Source: JANQQN01 sp964519665
GTDB lineage: Bacteria; Myxococcota; Kuafuiibacteriia; Kuafuiibacteriales; Kuafuiibacteriaceae
NCBI GenBank assembly: GCA_964519665.1
Contig: CAZFIV010000008.1
Location: 62,001 to 126,000 of the forward strand
Direction of reading: 5' to 3'
DNA: 64,000 bases
This document shows, piece after piece, positions 16,630-25,385 of the stretch (positions are counted from its first letter, which is position 1; each line of letters opens with the position of its first letter). Position numbers and translations under genes: made by a program. The notes below the pieces were generated by a model. That model was given only the letters and a program-made list of their open reading frames with translations, searched no databases and was not told the DNA's origin.

Positions 16630-18594
16630 TTGCGCCAAGATAGCCACACCGTCGCGAACCCGGACTCATCGCCCCCCGCTTCAGCGGACGAGCCCTCCCG
16701 CGACGACGCGTTCGCGGGCTCTTCGATACAGCCGCAGAACGCGCTCCCCGCGGACGCGTCCCTATACGACCGATTGGAGCAAACCGATGAACCCGGAGAG
16801 CTCGATGAAGTGCGAGCGCAGCTCGAAGCGGCCCTTTGGAATGACGGGACCGAGCCGTCGGCTGCACCCGCCCTCATCGAAGATACCCTGAATCGTTCGT
16901 CCGGCCACCCATCGCTTTCGTCAGGGTTGGCGCGGCCGTCTGAGTTGGCCGACGAGGAGGCTCGGCTTCCGCGCCTCGTTCGCCCGGCTCGAGGAGAAGA
17001 CGCTTTGGACGCACCGCCCAACCGATCGAATACGCGGCGCGCCCGGCCACCGGGCCCCGATGCCGCCCCCGCCGGACAGACCGCCCCCGAGCCTTCTCCG
17101 CGATGCGTCCCCGACCTGCTGGCGACCGAGAGGTTGGCGACCGAGAGGTTGGCGACCGAACGCGTAGGTCATGAGCTGCGCGTCACGCCCGCAAAGGCGC
17201 CCTTCGACGACGATGAAACGGAACTCGGGGCATCGGCGACCCCCGCGGTCCGTTCCCCCGAACCGGTCGGCCCGACGGCCGCGGCAACCCCATCGGTCCT
17301 TGCCCCCACGAAAGGAGTGCTTCCCCGGTCGCGGCTGGTCGGAGGGGGCACGAAAGCAGCCGCGGTCGAGGTGCGGCGACAGCAGATCCTGAAGGACGCC
17401 GAGCTCCCGGAGCTGAGAAGCGGTCCGCTCAAACTCTTCACTGGCCGAATCGAACCGTCTTGGTTGGCGCGACTCGATGACATTTGCGCCGGAGAGTTTG
17501 ATGATCCCGATGGCAGCGGGTCCGTCTCCGCCAAGCGAACACTGGAGCACCTGCTGCACGACCGTGCGTTCACGGAGCTCGAAGTCGACGACCAGGCCGC
17601 GTTTCTGCGCACGATCGCCGCCTCGGAGGGCGACCTCACGACCACCAAGGCGGCCGGGGCCCTGGTGAGAACCACCGTGCTCAGCCGGCTATCGAGAGCT
17701 GACCGAAGCACCCTGCACGACGTGTTTCGGGCCGCGACCGCCGAAGACCGCACTCGGCTTGCGCATCTGGGCGGCCGGCGTCTGGCCGGCCGCTCCGCGT
17801 TGGAAGATGAAGCCCCCAAGCGCGGCCGATTGCTCGACCATCTGCGCACCATCGTCGCGCAGTCGGACCTCGATGCTCGCTGGTTGGCGAACGGACTGAG
17901 GATGGATGCGGTCACCAGCCTCGTGCTCGGCACCCTTGCTCAGCCCTCCCGGCTCGCCCCAGAGACCGATTTCGATTCGGTCGTCAGCACCATCGAGTTT
18001 GCTCTGGCCACCGTCCGGCCCGCCGAATACGCGGGCCTATGGCGTCGCATACTCAGCACCTCGAATGAGTTGGAGCTGGCAGGGGGTGCGAAGTGGCCGT
18101 CGGGTCGGCCAAAGCCCGGTCGACGGGCTTCCACCCCCCTCCGTGAGCTCTTGGCTCGGGTCTTGGCGCCCGCGCGGGGAGGTGGACCGGAGAAAGACAA
18201 CGGCCCGCACGGTCGAGTCGGCTTCGCCGCCCCGATCCTCCGACCCGAAGGTCTCGGCCAAGCCGTAGGAGCGCTGTTCGACGCTCGGTACAGCGTCGTC
18301 GTGGGAGGACCCGCAATCATCCAAGCCCTCGACCGGCTCCCCCTCGATGGCCAGCGACGGCCCCCCGCTTTCCTGACTCTCCTGCACGACCGGGGCGAGC
18401 GCCTGTTCGTCTTCGACCGGGTCGATGACCGATACTTATACGTGAGGGGGCCGGTCGGCCGAAGCCTCAAACGGACCGGCGAAATCCGCCCTGCGCCCAC
18501 GCGGGAAGTCGTAGACCCCGAAGTGGGCATCGACCGGATCGACCGCGTCGCATTTCAGGGCGTGGCCGGAGCGGCGGTGGTTCCCGCCGTCTGA
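16630..18594 (+). CDS. Unknown protein with disordered N-terminal half
   Basis: The TTG at 16630 is preferred because AGAGGAAGG ends five bases before it, giving about 654 residues; the frame is open back to 16345, with a GTG at 16369. The first ~260 residues are acidic and Pro/Ala-rich with a LATER-type repeat. From about residue 280 on the sequence is globular: an alpha-helical region (HLLHDRAFTELEVDDQAAFLRTIAAS, SRADRSTLHDVFRAAT) and a C-terminal part (VVVGGPAIIQALDRL, LTLLHDRGERLFVFDRVDDRYLYVRGP) that reads like an alpha/beta domain. No family was recognised; predatory or secretion effectors and regulators of this general make-up occur in myxobacteria. Confidence 0.6.
   Translation: MRQDSHTVANPDSSPPASADEPSRDDAFAGSSIQPQNALPADASLYDRLEQTDEPGELDEVRAQLEAALWNDGTEPSAAPALIEDTLNRSSGHPSLSSGLARPSELADEEARLPRLVRPARGEDALDAPPNRSNTRRARPPGPDAAPAGQTAPEPSPRCVPDLLATERLATERLATERVGHELRVTPAKAPFDDDETELGASATPAVRSPEPVGPTAAATPSVLAPTKGVLPRSRLVGGGTKAAAVEVRRQQILKDAELPELRSGPLKLFTGRIEPSWLARLDDICAGEFDDPDGSGSVSAKRTLEHLLHDRAFTELEVDDQAAFLRTIAASEGDLTTTKAAGALVRTTVLSRLSRADRSTLHDVFRAATAEDRTRLAHLGGRRLAGRSALEDEAPKRGRLLDHLRTIVAQSDLDARWLANGLRMDAVTSLVLGTLAQPSRLAPETDFDSVVSTIEFALATVRPAEYAGLWRRILSTSNELELAGGAKWPSGRPKPGRRASTPLRELLARVLAPARGGGPEKDNGPHGRVGFAAPILRPEGLGQAVGALFDARYSVVVGGPAIIQALDRLPLDGQRRPPAFLTLLHDRGERLFVFDRVDDRYLYVRGPVGRSLKRTGEIRPAPTREVVDPEVGIDRIDRVAFQGVAGAAVVPAV
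17121..17165. repeat. 15-bp in-frame tandem repeat (LATER)
   Basis: GGCGACCGAGAGGTT occurs twice perfectly and a third time with changes at the end. It lies in the disordered part of the unknown protein, adding five residues per copy. Confidence 0.85.
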
Positions 18595-19517
18595 GCTTCG
18601 ACGGCTTGTTTACGCTGGCGGTAGGCCGCAACCCAACATGCGCCAGCATATATCGAATATATCGTTGACGTCGTCACCGCGGCCGCCTGGTGCAGCAACT
18701 GTGCTCGAAGAATACTCGGAAGCTTCTCGAACAACGTATCCGGATCGGTCACTTGCATCGGGATCGACGGAAACAGCGACCCGACCAGCAGCAGCAGCCC
18801 CGACTGCACGGCCATCAACAGTAGGATGAGGGCGATAACCGGAAGGTAGGCCCCCCTCATGAGCTGCGCGGACCGAGAAAAGCTGCCCATGGGGGGCTTT
18901 TCAGGCTCGCCCACCACTTCGGTCAGGCAAAAGCCGAACCGCAGCATGAACCACACCGTTGTCGGGAAAGTCACCAAGGATACGAACCCGCCCCCGAGCG
19001 AGAGAACGAGGGCGAGCACCGTTTCTCCTTGGAGAGCGACGAGCACGGCCGACCCGACGGCGAAGAGGCCGCCGACGCAGAGGCCGGCCAAGCCGTAGAC
19101 GCCACCGTAGTAAAGCGCGCCAACTCCGAAGATGGGTCCGAATCGCCGGAGGGTTTCCATCAAGAGTTCCCCCATTGTGGATCTTCGGCCCTGAAAGCAG
19201 CGTTCGGCGGCAATATAGGTAGCCCCGACGGATAGGGGCTCAGCGAGGGTTTGAAAAATCGCGAACCCGCAGAGAGCTCCCACGAGGGTCCAAGCAAACC
19301 AGTAGGGGTCGATATCGACCGCAGCGCCACTATCCAGTGCCAAGTACCCGATCCCCAGCGATAGAAGTCCGGGACTATGAGTGAGCAGAGTCACCCCGAG
19401 CATCGGCCAGAATATCTTCTTGGCTACTCGGAAGCCCTCCTCCAAGACCACATTGAGGCGAAGGGGCAGCGCCGACGGGCTCTGCGGTCCGGCGGCTTCC
19501 GGAATCACTTCGGTCAC
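18555..19517 (-). CDS. Polytopic membrane protein
   Basis: 320 residues from a GTG start. Six to seven hydrophobic segments (for example FGPIFGVGALYYGGVYGLAGL, YLPVIALILLLMAVQSGLLLLVG, TIYSIYAGACWVAAYRQ) and an SGATYIAAE-like cytoplasmic loop (SVGATYIAAERCFQGR) resemble the YciC/DUF975 or glycerophosphodiesterase-membrane-domain group, whose function is unclear. The 3' end overlaps the convergent gene by 40 bp. Confidence 0.65.
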   Translation of the reverse strand: MTEVIPEAAGPQSPSALPLRLNVVLEEGFRVAKKIFWPMLGVTLLTHSPGLLSLGIGYLALDSGAAVDIDPYWFAWTLVGALCGFAIFQTLAEPLSVGATYIAAERCFQGRRSTMGELLMETLRRFGPIFGVGALYYGGVYGLAGLCVGGLFAVGSAVLVALQGETVLALVLSLGGGFVSLVTFPTTVWFMLRFGFCLTEVVGEPEKPPMGSFSRSAQLMRGAYLPVIALILLLMAVQSGLLLLVGSLFPSIPMQVTDPDTLFEKLPSILRAQLLHQAAAVTTSTIYSIYAGACWVAAYRQRKQAVEAQTAGTTAAPATP

Positions 19518-20010
19518 GCCCTCTCTTTACCAGCTCTACCGGCTGTTCAGCCACCGAGCCCCAACTTTGGCGCGGATGCTCTGATCTACCAATATCCGCG
19601 TGCGGAGCGCTTCGGTCATTTCGTGCCCGGAGGAGAGTACGGCTCGTTTTCGTCGGCTTATCGATTCCACGCCGGCGTCGATCTGACTCGATACTCTCAT
19701 TTGAAGCGAGTCATGGTGACCGCCGGCCAGATCGTTCGACAAGCCGACACGATCGTCTTACGGAGTCGAGCGGTCCCCACTTACTCATCGAAGTACGAAC
19801 CGCCAACGTTCCGATCGGCCCTCTCGAGCCTCTCTTGGACCATCAGCCCACCCCCCGGAGTCCGAAAAAGCCTGTCTCGATCGCCCAAAGTCCGTTAACC
19901 GGGATTTTCGGACGGTGCATCCGACTTTCGGTGTAACGTGAAGTCCCGACCGACACCGAGCCTATCTATGACGATCGCTGTATGGCACTCGGCATGCAGT
20001 TCCGGCGCGG
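19518..20010. other. Gene-poor stretch upstream of comM
   Basis: About 490 bp of lower GC content. Short open frames exist on both strands (for instance plus 19377-19898) but they have irregular codon use, and part of that frame is antisense to the membrane-protein gene. No RNA gene, repeat or hairpin stood out. It probably contains the promoters of the two divergent flanking genes. Confidence 0.5.
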
Positions 20011-21543
20011 ATGATATCGAAGGTCCATGCTGCGACCCTCATCGGGGTCGAGGCGCACCCGATCGAAGTCGAAACGGAGCTGAGCCAAGGGCTACCCCTG
20101 TTTTCGATCATTGGGCTAGGCGACGCGGCGGTCAAAGAAGCGAGGTTTCGGATCCAGGCCGCCCTGCGCGCGTGCGACATATACCTGCCCCATAAACGCG
20201 TCACCATCAATCTCGCGCCCGCAGACATACGGAAAGACGGCGCGGCCCTCGATTTGCCGATGGCCCTGTCACTGCTCGTCGCCGCCGATCAGCTCGACGC
20301 CTACGTCGTTCAGAATACTGTCGCCGTCGGCGAGCTGGCGCTCTCAGGCGCGGTTCGAAGCGTCAGAGGCACCCTCCCCATCGCCGCCATGGCCCGAAGC
20401 ATCGGTGTCGAAAAGATCATCGTGCCATGGGTCAACGCGCATGAAGCGACCGAGGTCGATGGCTTGACGGTACTGGGCGCGCCCAGCCTCGGCCAGCTCG
20501 TCGCCCACCTTCGTGATGGCACACCGTTACCCAGACCCTCCTCGCCAACGACCGTCCCGCGCGCCAACCCACTCGACCTCGCCGACGTTCGCGGCCAACC
20601 CTTCGCCCGCCGCGCCCTCGAAATCGCTGCTGCCGGGGGCCATAACTTACTCCTCATCGGAAGTCCGGGTGCGGGTAAGACGATGCTCGCTCGCCGGCTG
20701 CCCGGTATACTTCCGAGCCTCGACGCCGACGAACGGCTCGAGGTCAGCAAAGTATGGTCGGCGGCGGGCCTCACCCCCCAGGGCAGTGGCCTCCTCAACG
20801 AGCGTCCGTTCCGAGCTCCTCATCACAGCCTTACCGAGGTTGCGCTGGTTGGGGGAGGACATCCTATTCGACCCGGCGAAGTATCCCTGGCTCATAGAGG
20901 GGTTTTATTCCTCGACGAGGCTCCCGAGCTTCCTCGACGAGCACTCGAGAGCCTACGGCAGCCCCTGGAAGATCGAGAAGTGGTCATCGCCCGGGCCCGT
21001 CAGGTCGTTAACATGCCGGCGGCTTTCATGCTGGTAGCCGCCGCGAATCCATGCCCTTGTGGCTGGAACGGCCACGAGTCCGACCGCTGCTGGTGTCGAC
21101 CCGACGAAATCAATAGATACTTGGGACGCCTTTCCGGCCCACTCTTGGACCGAATCGACATGACCGTCAATACCCCGGCGCTCACGCCGGTCGAGATCAT
21201 GGGTCAGAGCACCGGCGAAGACTCCGCTAGCGTTCGAGCCAGGGTCGTGGATGCTCGCGAGCGAGCAAAGGCGAGAGGGGCGAGACCCAACGCCGAGCTA
21301 AGCGGACGAGTTCTTCGCGAAAAAGCGAATCTTGACCACGAATCAGAAAGACTACTGGAACGTGTCCTTCAAAAACTGTTGTTGACGGCACGCAGCGTGG
21401 AACGGGTGCTTCGAGTCGCGCGAACGATCGCCGACCTGAGCCAATCGCCGCGGGTCATGAGCGAACACCTGGCAGAAGCGCTTCAGTATCGTCCATCGGC
21501 CGATCTCACCCAGCCTTTGTGGCGCAACCGCCGCGAAACGTAG
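20011..21543 (+). CDS. comM: YifB/ComM-type Mg-chelatase-like AAA+ ATPase
   Basis: 510 residues, the usual length. The N-terminal Lon-like domain (FSIIGLGDAAVKEARFRI, KRVTINLAPADIRKDGAALDLP) is followed by the AAA+ core with Walker A GSPGAGKT at residues 217-224, FRAPHHS, Walker B GVLFLDEAPEL and the AANPCPCG motif. In naturally competent bacteria ComM is a hexameric helicase that promotes branch migration during integration of transformed DNA; the gene is widespread in non-competent species as well. recA lies 1.7 kb downstream, but separate promoters are likely. Confidence 0.95.
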   Translation: MISKVHAATLIGVEAHPIEVETELSQGLPLFSIIGLGDAAVKEARFRIQAALRACDIYLPHKRVTINLAPADIRKDGAALDLPMALSLLVAADQLDAYVVQNTVAVGELALSGAVRSVRGTLPIAAMARSIGVEKIIVPWVNAHEATEVDGLTVLGAPSLGQLVAHLRDGTPLPRPSSPTTVPRANPLDLADVRGQPFARRALEIAAAGGHNLLLIGSPGAGKTMLARRLPGILPSLDADERLEVSKVWSAAGLTPQGSGLLNERPFRAPHHSLTEVALVGGGHPIRPGEVSLAHRGVLFLDEAPELPRRALESLRQPLEDREVVIARARQVVNMPAAFMLVAAANPCPCGWNGHESDRCWCRPDEINRYLGRLSGPLLDRIDMTVNTPALTPVEIMGQSTGEDSASVRARVVDARERAKARGARPNAELSGRVLREKANLDHESERLLERVLQKLLLTARSVERVLRVARTIADLSQSPRVMSEHLAEALQYRPSADLTQPLWRNRRET

Positions 21544-21729
21544 CCCCGTTGGAGCCCGTCAGCGACCGGACGGAGTCCGGAACTCCAGCTACACTATCAT
21601 TGCCGTATTCCGGCGGCCTTACTTGGTGGCTTCCAATGCGTGTGGGGGCCCGACGGAAGGTCAAAACCTTACAAGAACTGAAGAAGCGGGGGTCGAAGAA
21701 AAGGTTGCCGTAGCAGAGGCGCAGACGGT

Positions 21730-22026
21730 TTAGCCTCTTCTCTCAGCTCGCTTCTTATTGGCCCAGTATTTCCGCATGCGCTCACGGGCTGCTTCCCGGG
21801 CTTCGGGTGTCCAATTTCGGACCGCTTTCTTCTTCGTTGCACTGCTTGGTGAGGCCGACGCGCCGTTTTTCTTTCCCGAGCCCCGAGGCCGTCCCGGCCC
21901 GCGCTTCACGCCCAGCTCTCGGAGAGCTTGCTCCATGGCCCCGATCTGATTGTTGATTTCATCACGCTCGGTCCTGAGTTCGTCGATAGCCGAGCGAAGC
22001 TCACGCGCTATTCGTGCAGTATCCAC
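21730..22026 (-). CDS. Small AT-hook-like DNA-binding protein
   Basis: 98 residues from the GTG at 22026. A longer frame to 22200 exists, but that start would lie upstream of a good promoter. Residues 1-40 form a coiled-coil-like helix (IARELRSAIDELRTERDEINNQI); GPGRPRGSGKK is an AT-hook-like motif; the C-terminus (WTPEAREAARERMRKYWANKK) is a basic motif recurrent at the ends of small bacterial proteins of this type. It probably binds DNA; targets are unknown. Confidence 0.65.
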   Translation of the reverse strand: MDTARIARELRSAIDELRTERDEINNQIGAMEQALRELGVKRGPGRPRGSGKKNGASASPSSATKKKAVRNWTPEAREAARERMRKYWANKKRAERRG

Positions 22027-22347
22027 AGAACTAAGATAAGAATAAAAGGAAGCGATGTAAACGTAATTCTGAGTTGTCGAAATGACTGTGGCCGGCTGAT
22101 ACGATCGCGCAGGCTTACTTGCGACGAGCGTGACTGCCATCGCTTCAATGGGTCCCCGAATCATGCCGCTCCTGACCGCGCGCGTCGTGGGTCGGCGCAA
22201 CGAGCCGGCGGTGGGTACGGAAAAACCTCCACCGGTCGACTTGAGACGATTTCACCGTGCGACCCTTATGACGGGAATAATCGAGGGATATGCCGGGGGC
22301 GACGATTCTCTCTGGGCACGGTCGTGGCCCTGCACTAAGCTGAGGCT
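22027..22347. other. Divergent upstream region of the AT-hook gene and aat
   Basis: About 320 bp. The left end is AT-rich and carries the promoter at 22033-22061; the rest is GC-rich, without a supported gene. Nothing else was recognised. Confidence 0.5.
22033..22061 (-). promoter_or_regulatory. Sigma-70-type promoter giving a leaderless mRNA
   Basis: On the minus strand TTTACA (22061-22056) and TATCTT (22038-22033) are separated by 17 bases in an AT-rich patch. The expected transcription start, six bases after the -10 box, is the G of the GTG start codon at 22026, and no Shine-Dalgarno sequence is present. Confidence 0.55.
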
Positions 22348-23013
22348 GTGGTCGCAATTCTCAGCCGAAAGCTGGAATTCCCACCCGCTAGTAGCGCCGA
22401 TCGCGACGGGTTGGTCGCCGTCGGCGGAGACCTTTCCGTCGACCGACTGTTGCTCGCTTACCGCAGTGGCATCTTTCCGTGGCCGATCTTCCATGACGAT
22501 CTGATGACCTGGTTTTCTCCCGACCCGCGAGCCATCCTAGAGCTCGACCAGCTGCATATCTCCAAGAGCCTCCGCAAAGTCCTGCGTCGAGGTACATTCC
22601 AAATCACGGTCAATCAGGAATTTAGCGAGGTCATCGACGGTTGTGGCGCGCCCGCACCGGATCGCCCGTCGACGTGGATCACCAGAGAAATGAAGCAGGC
22701 GTACCTGCGGCTCCACGAAGACGGACATGCCCACTCGGTGGAGACGCGTCTGGACGGTGAGCTCGTCGGAGGCCTCTATGGCGTCGCCATCGGCGGTTTC
22801 TTTGCAGGTGAGTCGATGTTCAGTCAGGTCACCGACGCGTCTAAGGTTGCGCTCGTGGCCCTCGTCGAGCGCCTTCGCGAACGTGGGTACCGACTCCTCG
22901 ATATTCAGCAGGCGACCCCGCACCTTGTTTCTATGGGCGCCAACGAAGTCCCGCGGAAGCGATACCTTCAGCGCTTGAACGAGGCTTTAGGCATCGACTG
23001 TCGCTTCGTTTAG
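22348..23013 (+). CDS. aat: Leucyl/phenylalanyl-tRNA--protein transferase
   Basis: 221 residues from a GTG start. This enzyme adds Leu or Phe to proteins with N-terminal Arg or Lys, marking them for ClpS/ClpAP degradation by the N-end rule. FPPASSADRDGLVAVGGDLS, YRSGIFPWP, WFSPDPRAIL, GGLYGVAIGGFFAGESMF and LLDIQQATPHLVSMGA are the conserved family blocks in order. A GC-rich hairpin follows the stop codon directly. clpS and clpA, often adjacent, are not in the window. Confidence 0.95.
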   Translation: MVAILSRKLEFPPASSADRDGLVAVGGDLSVDRLLLAYRSGIFPWPIFHDDLMTWFSPDPRAILELDQLHISKSLRKVLRRGTFQITVNQEFSEVIDGCGAPAPDRPSTWITREMKQAYLRLHEDGHAHSVETRLDGELVGGLYGVAIGGFFAGESMFSQVTDASKVALVALVERLRERGYRLLDIQQATPHLVSMGANEVPRKRYLQRLNEALGIDCRFV

Positions 23014-23032
23014 TCCGGTTCGATAACCGGAC
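23013..23032 (+). terminator. Hairpin after aat
   Basis: GTCCGGTT, a CGAT loop and AACCGGAC form a perfect 8-bp stem starting at the last base of the aat stop codon. No T-tract follows, so it may be a weak terminator or an mRNA-stabilising hairpin. Confidence 0.45.
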
Positions 23033-23213
23033 CAACGTCGAAAATCGCCGGCCGCCGATCCTCGTCGATGCTGTATCGGCGGCAAGGGGCCCCTCCAGAA
23101 GCGCGGAGTACTCGCTTGCACGTGGCATGTGCCTTGCTCACGGCCCGTCCGTCCGTCTTCGCTATCGGGGCAGCCTGAGGGCAACAGAAGGCGAATAGAA
23201 AGCGAGCATACGA

Positions 23214-24371
23214 TTGAGCGAAACAATCGCGGCAAGTATCAAGAACACCATCAGCGAAATTGAGAAACAGTTTGGTCGGGGAGCGATCATGCTGCTGGGA
23301 GGCGACCCGAAGGTCGACGAGCCGATTGAGGTGTTTCCATCCGGTAGCGTGACCCTCGACCGGGCGGTAGGGGTTGGCGGTCTCCCTAAAGGTCGCATCG
23401 TGGAGATCTACGGTCCCGAAGCCTCCGGAAAGACGACACTGGCCTTGCACGCGATCGCCTCGGTGCAGGCGACCGGAGGAACCGCGGCCTTTATCGACGC
23501 CGAGCACGCGATCGACGCTCGATACACCCGCTCGTTGGGCATTAAACTGGATGACCTGCTGGTCTCCCAGCCTGACCATGGCGAGCAGGCATTGGAGATC
23601 ACTGAGACCCTTATTCGAAGCAGCTCCGTCGATCTCGTAGTTATCGACTCGGTCGCGGCTTTGGTTCCCAAGGCCGAGTTGGAGGGCGAAATGGGCGATA
23701 GCCACGTCGGCTTACAGGCACGACTGATGTCGCAAGCTATGCGGAAACTGACCGGCCACGCCTCTCGTTGCCGAACGACGGTCATCTTCATCAATCAAAC
23801 CCGGCACAAAATCGGAGTGATGTTCGGCTCACCGGAAACAACCACCGGCGGCAATGCCCTCAAGTTTTACGCGACCATTCGAGTAGAAGTGCGTCGCATC
23901 GGCGCGGTCAAGGCCGGTGACGATGTCATCGGCAGTCGAGTGCGCGCCAAAGTCGTCAAGAACAAGGTCGCTCCCCCCTTTCAGGAGGCCGAGTTCGACA
24001 TTTTGTATGGTAAGGGCATCAGTTCGGCCGGCGAGCTTCTCGATATGGGTCTCGATCGGGGCGTCATCGAAAAGTCGGGCGCCTGGTACGCGCTCCAGGG
24101 AGAGCGAATGGGCCAAGGGCGGGAACGCGCCCGCGAATGGCTCGACGAACGGCCCGGACTCAGAGAAAAGCTTCGACGGGTGCTGCTGAGCGAAAGCCCC
24201 CGCCTCGAAGACCTCGGCGCGCCATCGACCTGGGCGCCCTCAGTGGCGCCCGCGACAACGGAAAATCAGGCCAAAGAGCAGGCGTCCCAGAGTCCAAGTA
24301 CCAAACCCGCGAAGGCGGATGCTGCAAAACCCCCGAGGCCCAAAGACAAGTCCGCGGCGAAGGCCGCGTAG
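23214..24371 (+). CDS. recA: Recombinase RecA
   Basis: ATP-dependent strand-exchange protein for homologous recombination and SOS induction. 385 residues from a TTG start. Walker A GPEASGKT is at residues 67-74; VVIDSVAAL is Walker B; GDSHVGLQARLMSQAMRKL and GSPETTTGGNALKFYA are the conserved blocks. The L2-loop segment reads FINQTRHKIG where most RecAs have NQIR. The C-terminus adds ~45 Pro/Lys/Ala/Ser-rich residues beyond the usual end. No LexA-type box was recognised upstream. Some myxobacteria have two recA genes, so this may be one of a pair. Confidence 0.95.
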   Translation: MSETIAASIKNTISEIEKQFGRGAIMLLGGDPKVDEPIEVFPSGSVTLDRAVGVGGLPKGRIVEIYGPEASGKTTLALHAIASVQATGGTAAFIDAEHAIDARYTRSLGIKLDDLLVSQPDHGEQALEITETLIRSSSVDLVVIDSVAALVPKAELEGEMGDSHVGLQARLMSQAMRKLTGHASRCRTTVIFINQTRHKIGVMFGSPETTTGGNALKFYATIRVEVRRIGAVKAGDDVIGSRVRAKVVKNKVAPPFQEAEFDILYGKGISSAGELLDMGLDRGVIEKSGAWYALQGERMGQGRERAREWLDERPGLREKLRRVLLSESPRLEDLGAPSTWAPSVAPATTENQAKEQASQSPSTKPAKADAAKPPRPKDKSAAKAA

Positions 24372-24492
24372 TGTGTCCGGAACGGGCAGAGAAATCGGAA
24401 GGCCGCACTACACCTACTCGGTACGATTCGCGGTCACCCCGCGGCGGGTGGATTCGCGCCTTCGCATCCAACGCACACCCGATGATCGCTTA

Positions 24493-24542
24493 GCTGGTTG
24501 ACTCGACTTCGCTGGTTGACTCGACTTCGCTTGTTGATTCGA
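24493..24542. repeat. 18-bp tandem repeat, 2.8 copies
   Basis: GCTGGTTGACTCGACTTC occurs twice perfectly (24493-24510, 24511-24528) with a third partial, diverged copy. It lies in non-coding DNA about 120 bp after recA. No function is evident. Confidence 0.9.
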
Positions 24543-24858
24543 GGTTGGGATCTGCCGGATGGCTTGGACTCCGCGACCGACGCGACAGGGCATCAGAAAC
24601 TCCCGAGGCACCTCGCCGGCGCCCGTCGCGCGGCTGGCCGAGCCGGCTTCGCCTCTCGTCTTATCGACCATCTACCGTTGCTGCAGGTCAGCGGCGGTTC
24701 GCATGAGGGCGATGAACTCAGCGCGATCCGCTCGCTGCCCGAACTCCTGGCCGGTCTGACCCGAGCCTGGCACGTCGTTGGCGTCCTCGGCGACATCGAT
24801 GATCCGCTCGAACGTCCGCCCTTGGCCCTTGAGACCGGTAGCGAGATGGCAGCGCTGA

Positions 24859-25263
24859 GCCTTATCGGACCCCAGCATGCACCAAGCCCAGCGGTGGCCT
24901 ATCTCGAGTGCGAATGGAAGCGAGGTGTAGGAAGGGACTCAAGCATTCACGCGCGACCTGGCGAAGGCTCCAACTGCCGAGATCCTTGCTGCACAGGAGC
25001 AGGTCGTCGGTCTCGCTCAGCGAGCCCTCGCCTGCGACGACGCGGAGACGCTTCAGACGATCTGCGATAGCTTCAGCGCCGGGCACATCGAGACGTTCTT
25101 TCGCAAGTGGCTCCGCCGATTGCCGCCCCCCTTCACGGCCGAGGACCGCAAGGCGGATTTCAGGTACGAGCTGTCGATCCTCCAGCCCCCCCTCAGGAGG
25201 GCCTGGAACGCCTGCGAAAAGGAACTCGAAAAGATCGTGGTGCAGGCCCGACTTGCGGCCTGA
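24859..25263 (+). pseudogene. Decayed coding frame with an in-frame TAG
   Basis: Read in the frame that ends with TGA at 25263, the DNA gives a convincing protein: QAFTRDLAKAPTAEILAAQ, then QRALACDDAETLQTIC, FFRKWLRRLPPPFTAEDR and KADFRYELSILQ. Upstream in the same frame are MHQAQRWPISSANGSEV from an ATG near 24874, then a TAG at about 24923, then EGTQAFTRD. Without the TAG the product would be about 130 residues. The family was not recognised with certainty; the isolated position in gene-poor DNA suggests a remnant of a mobile or accessory gene. Confidence 0.5.
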
Positions 25264-25385
25264 TCCGACTGTTGGCTAGCACGCGATGACTGCAGGCCCC
25301 TGCGGTGGACCGGAGCGCCGTCATGAGCGAAGACCGGGCGACGACGCGTCTGGATCTGCTGGTTCCGGTGGGTGATGCTCCTCTC

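Larger units (their letters stand above)
24372..25385. other. Gene-poor kilobase with decayed coding sequence
   Basis: No intact gene is supported between recA and the yyaL-like gene. It holds an 18-bp tandem repeat near 24493 and a protein-like frame ending at 25263 with an internal stop. Short open frames near 24672-24878 (minus) and 24498-25070 (plus) overlap on opposite strands and neither can be supported over the other. Confidence 0.5.

Noticed and set aside
19377..19898. A 173-codon plus-strand frame upstream of comM
   Set aside because: Half of it is antisense to the membrane-protein gene; codon use is irregular, with no recognisable domain.
23014..23213. A LexA/SOS box upstream of recA
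   Set aside because: Neither the GAAC-N4-GTTC type nor the myxobacterial type was seen.
24498..25070. A 190-codon plus-strand frame and the opposing 68-codon minus-strand frame (24672-24878)
   Set aside because: They compete for the same DNA with similar codon statistics and no clear homology; neither is supported strongly enough to list.
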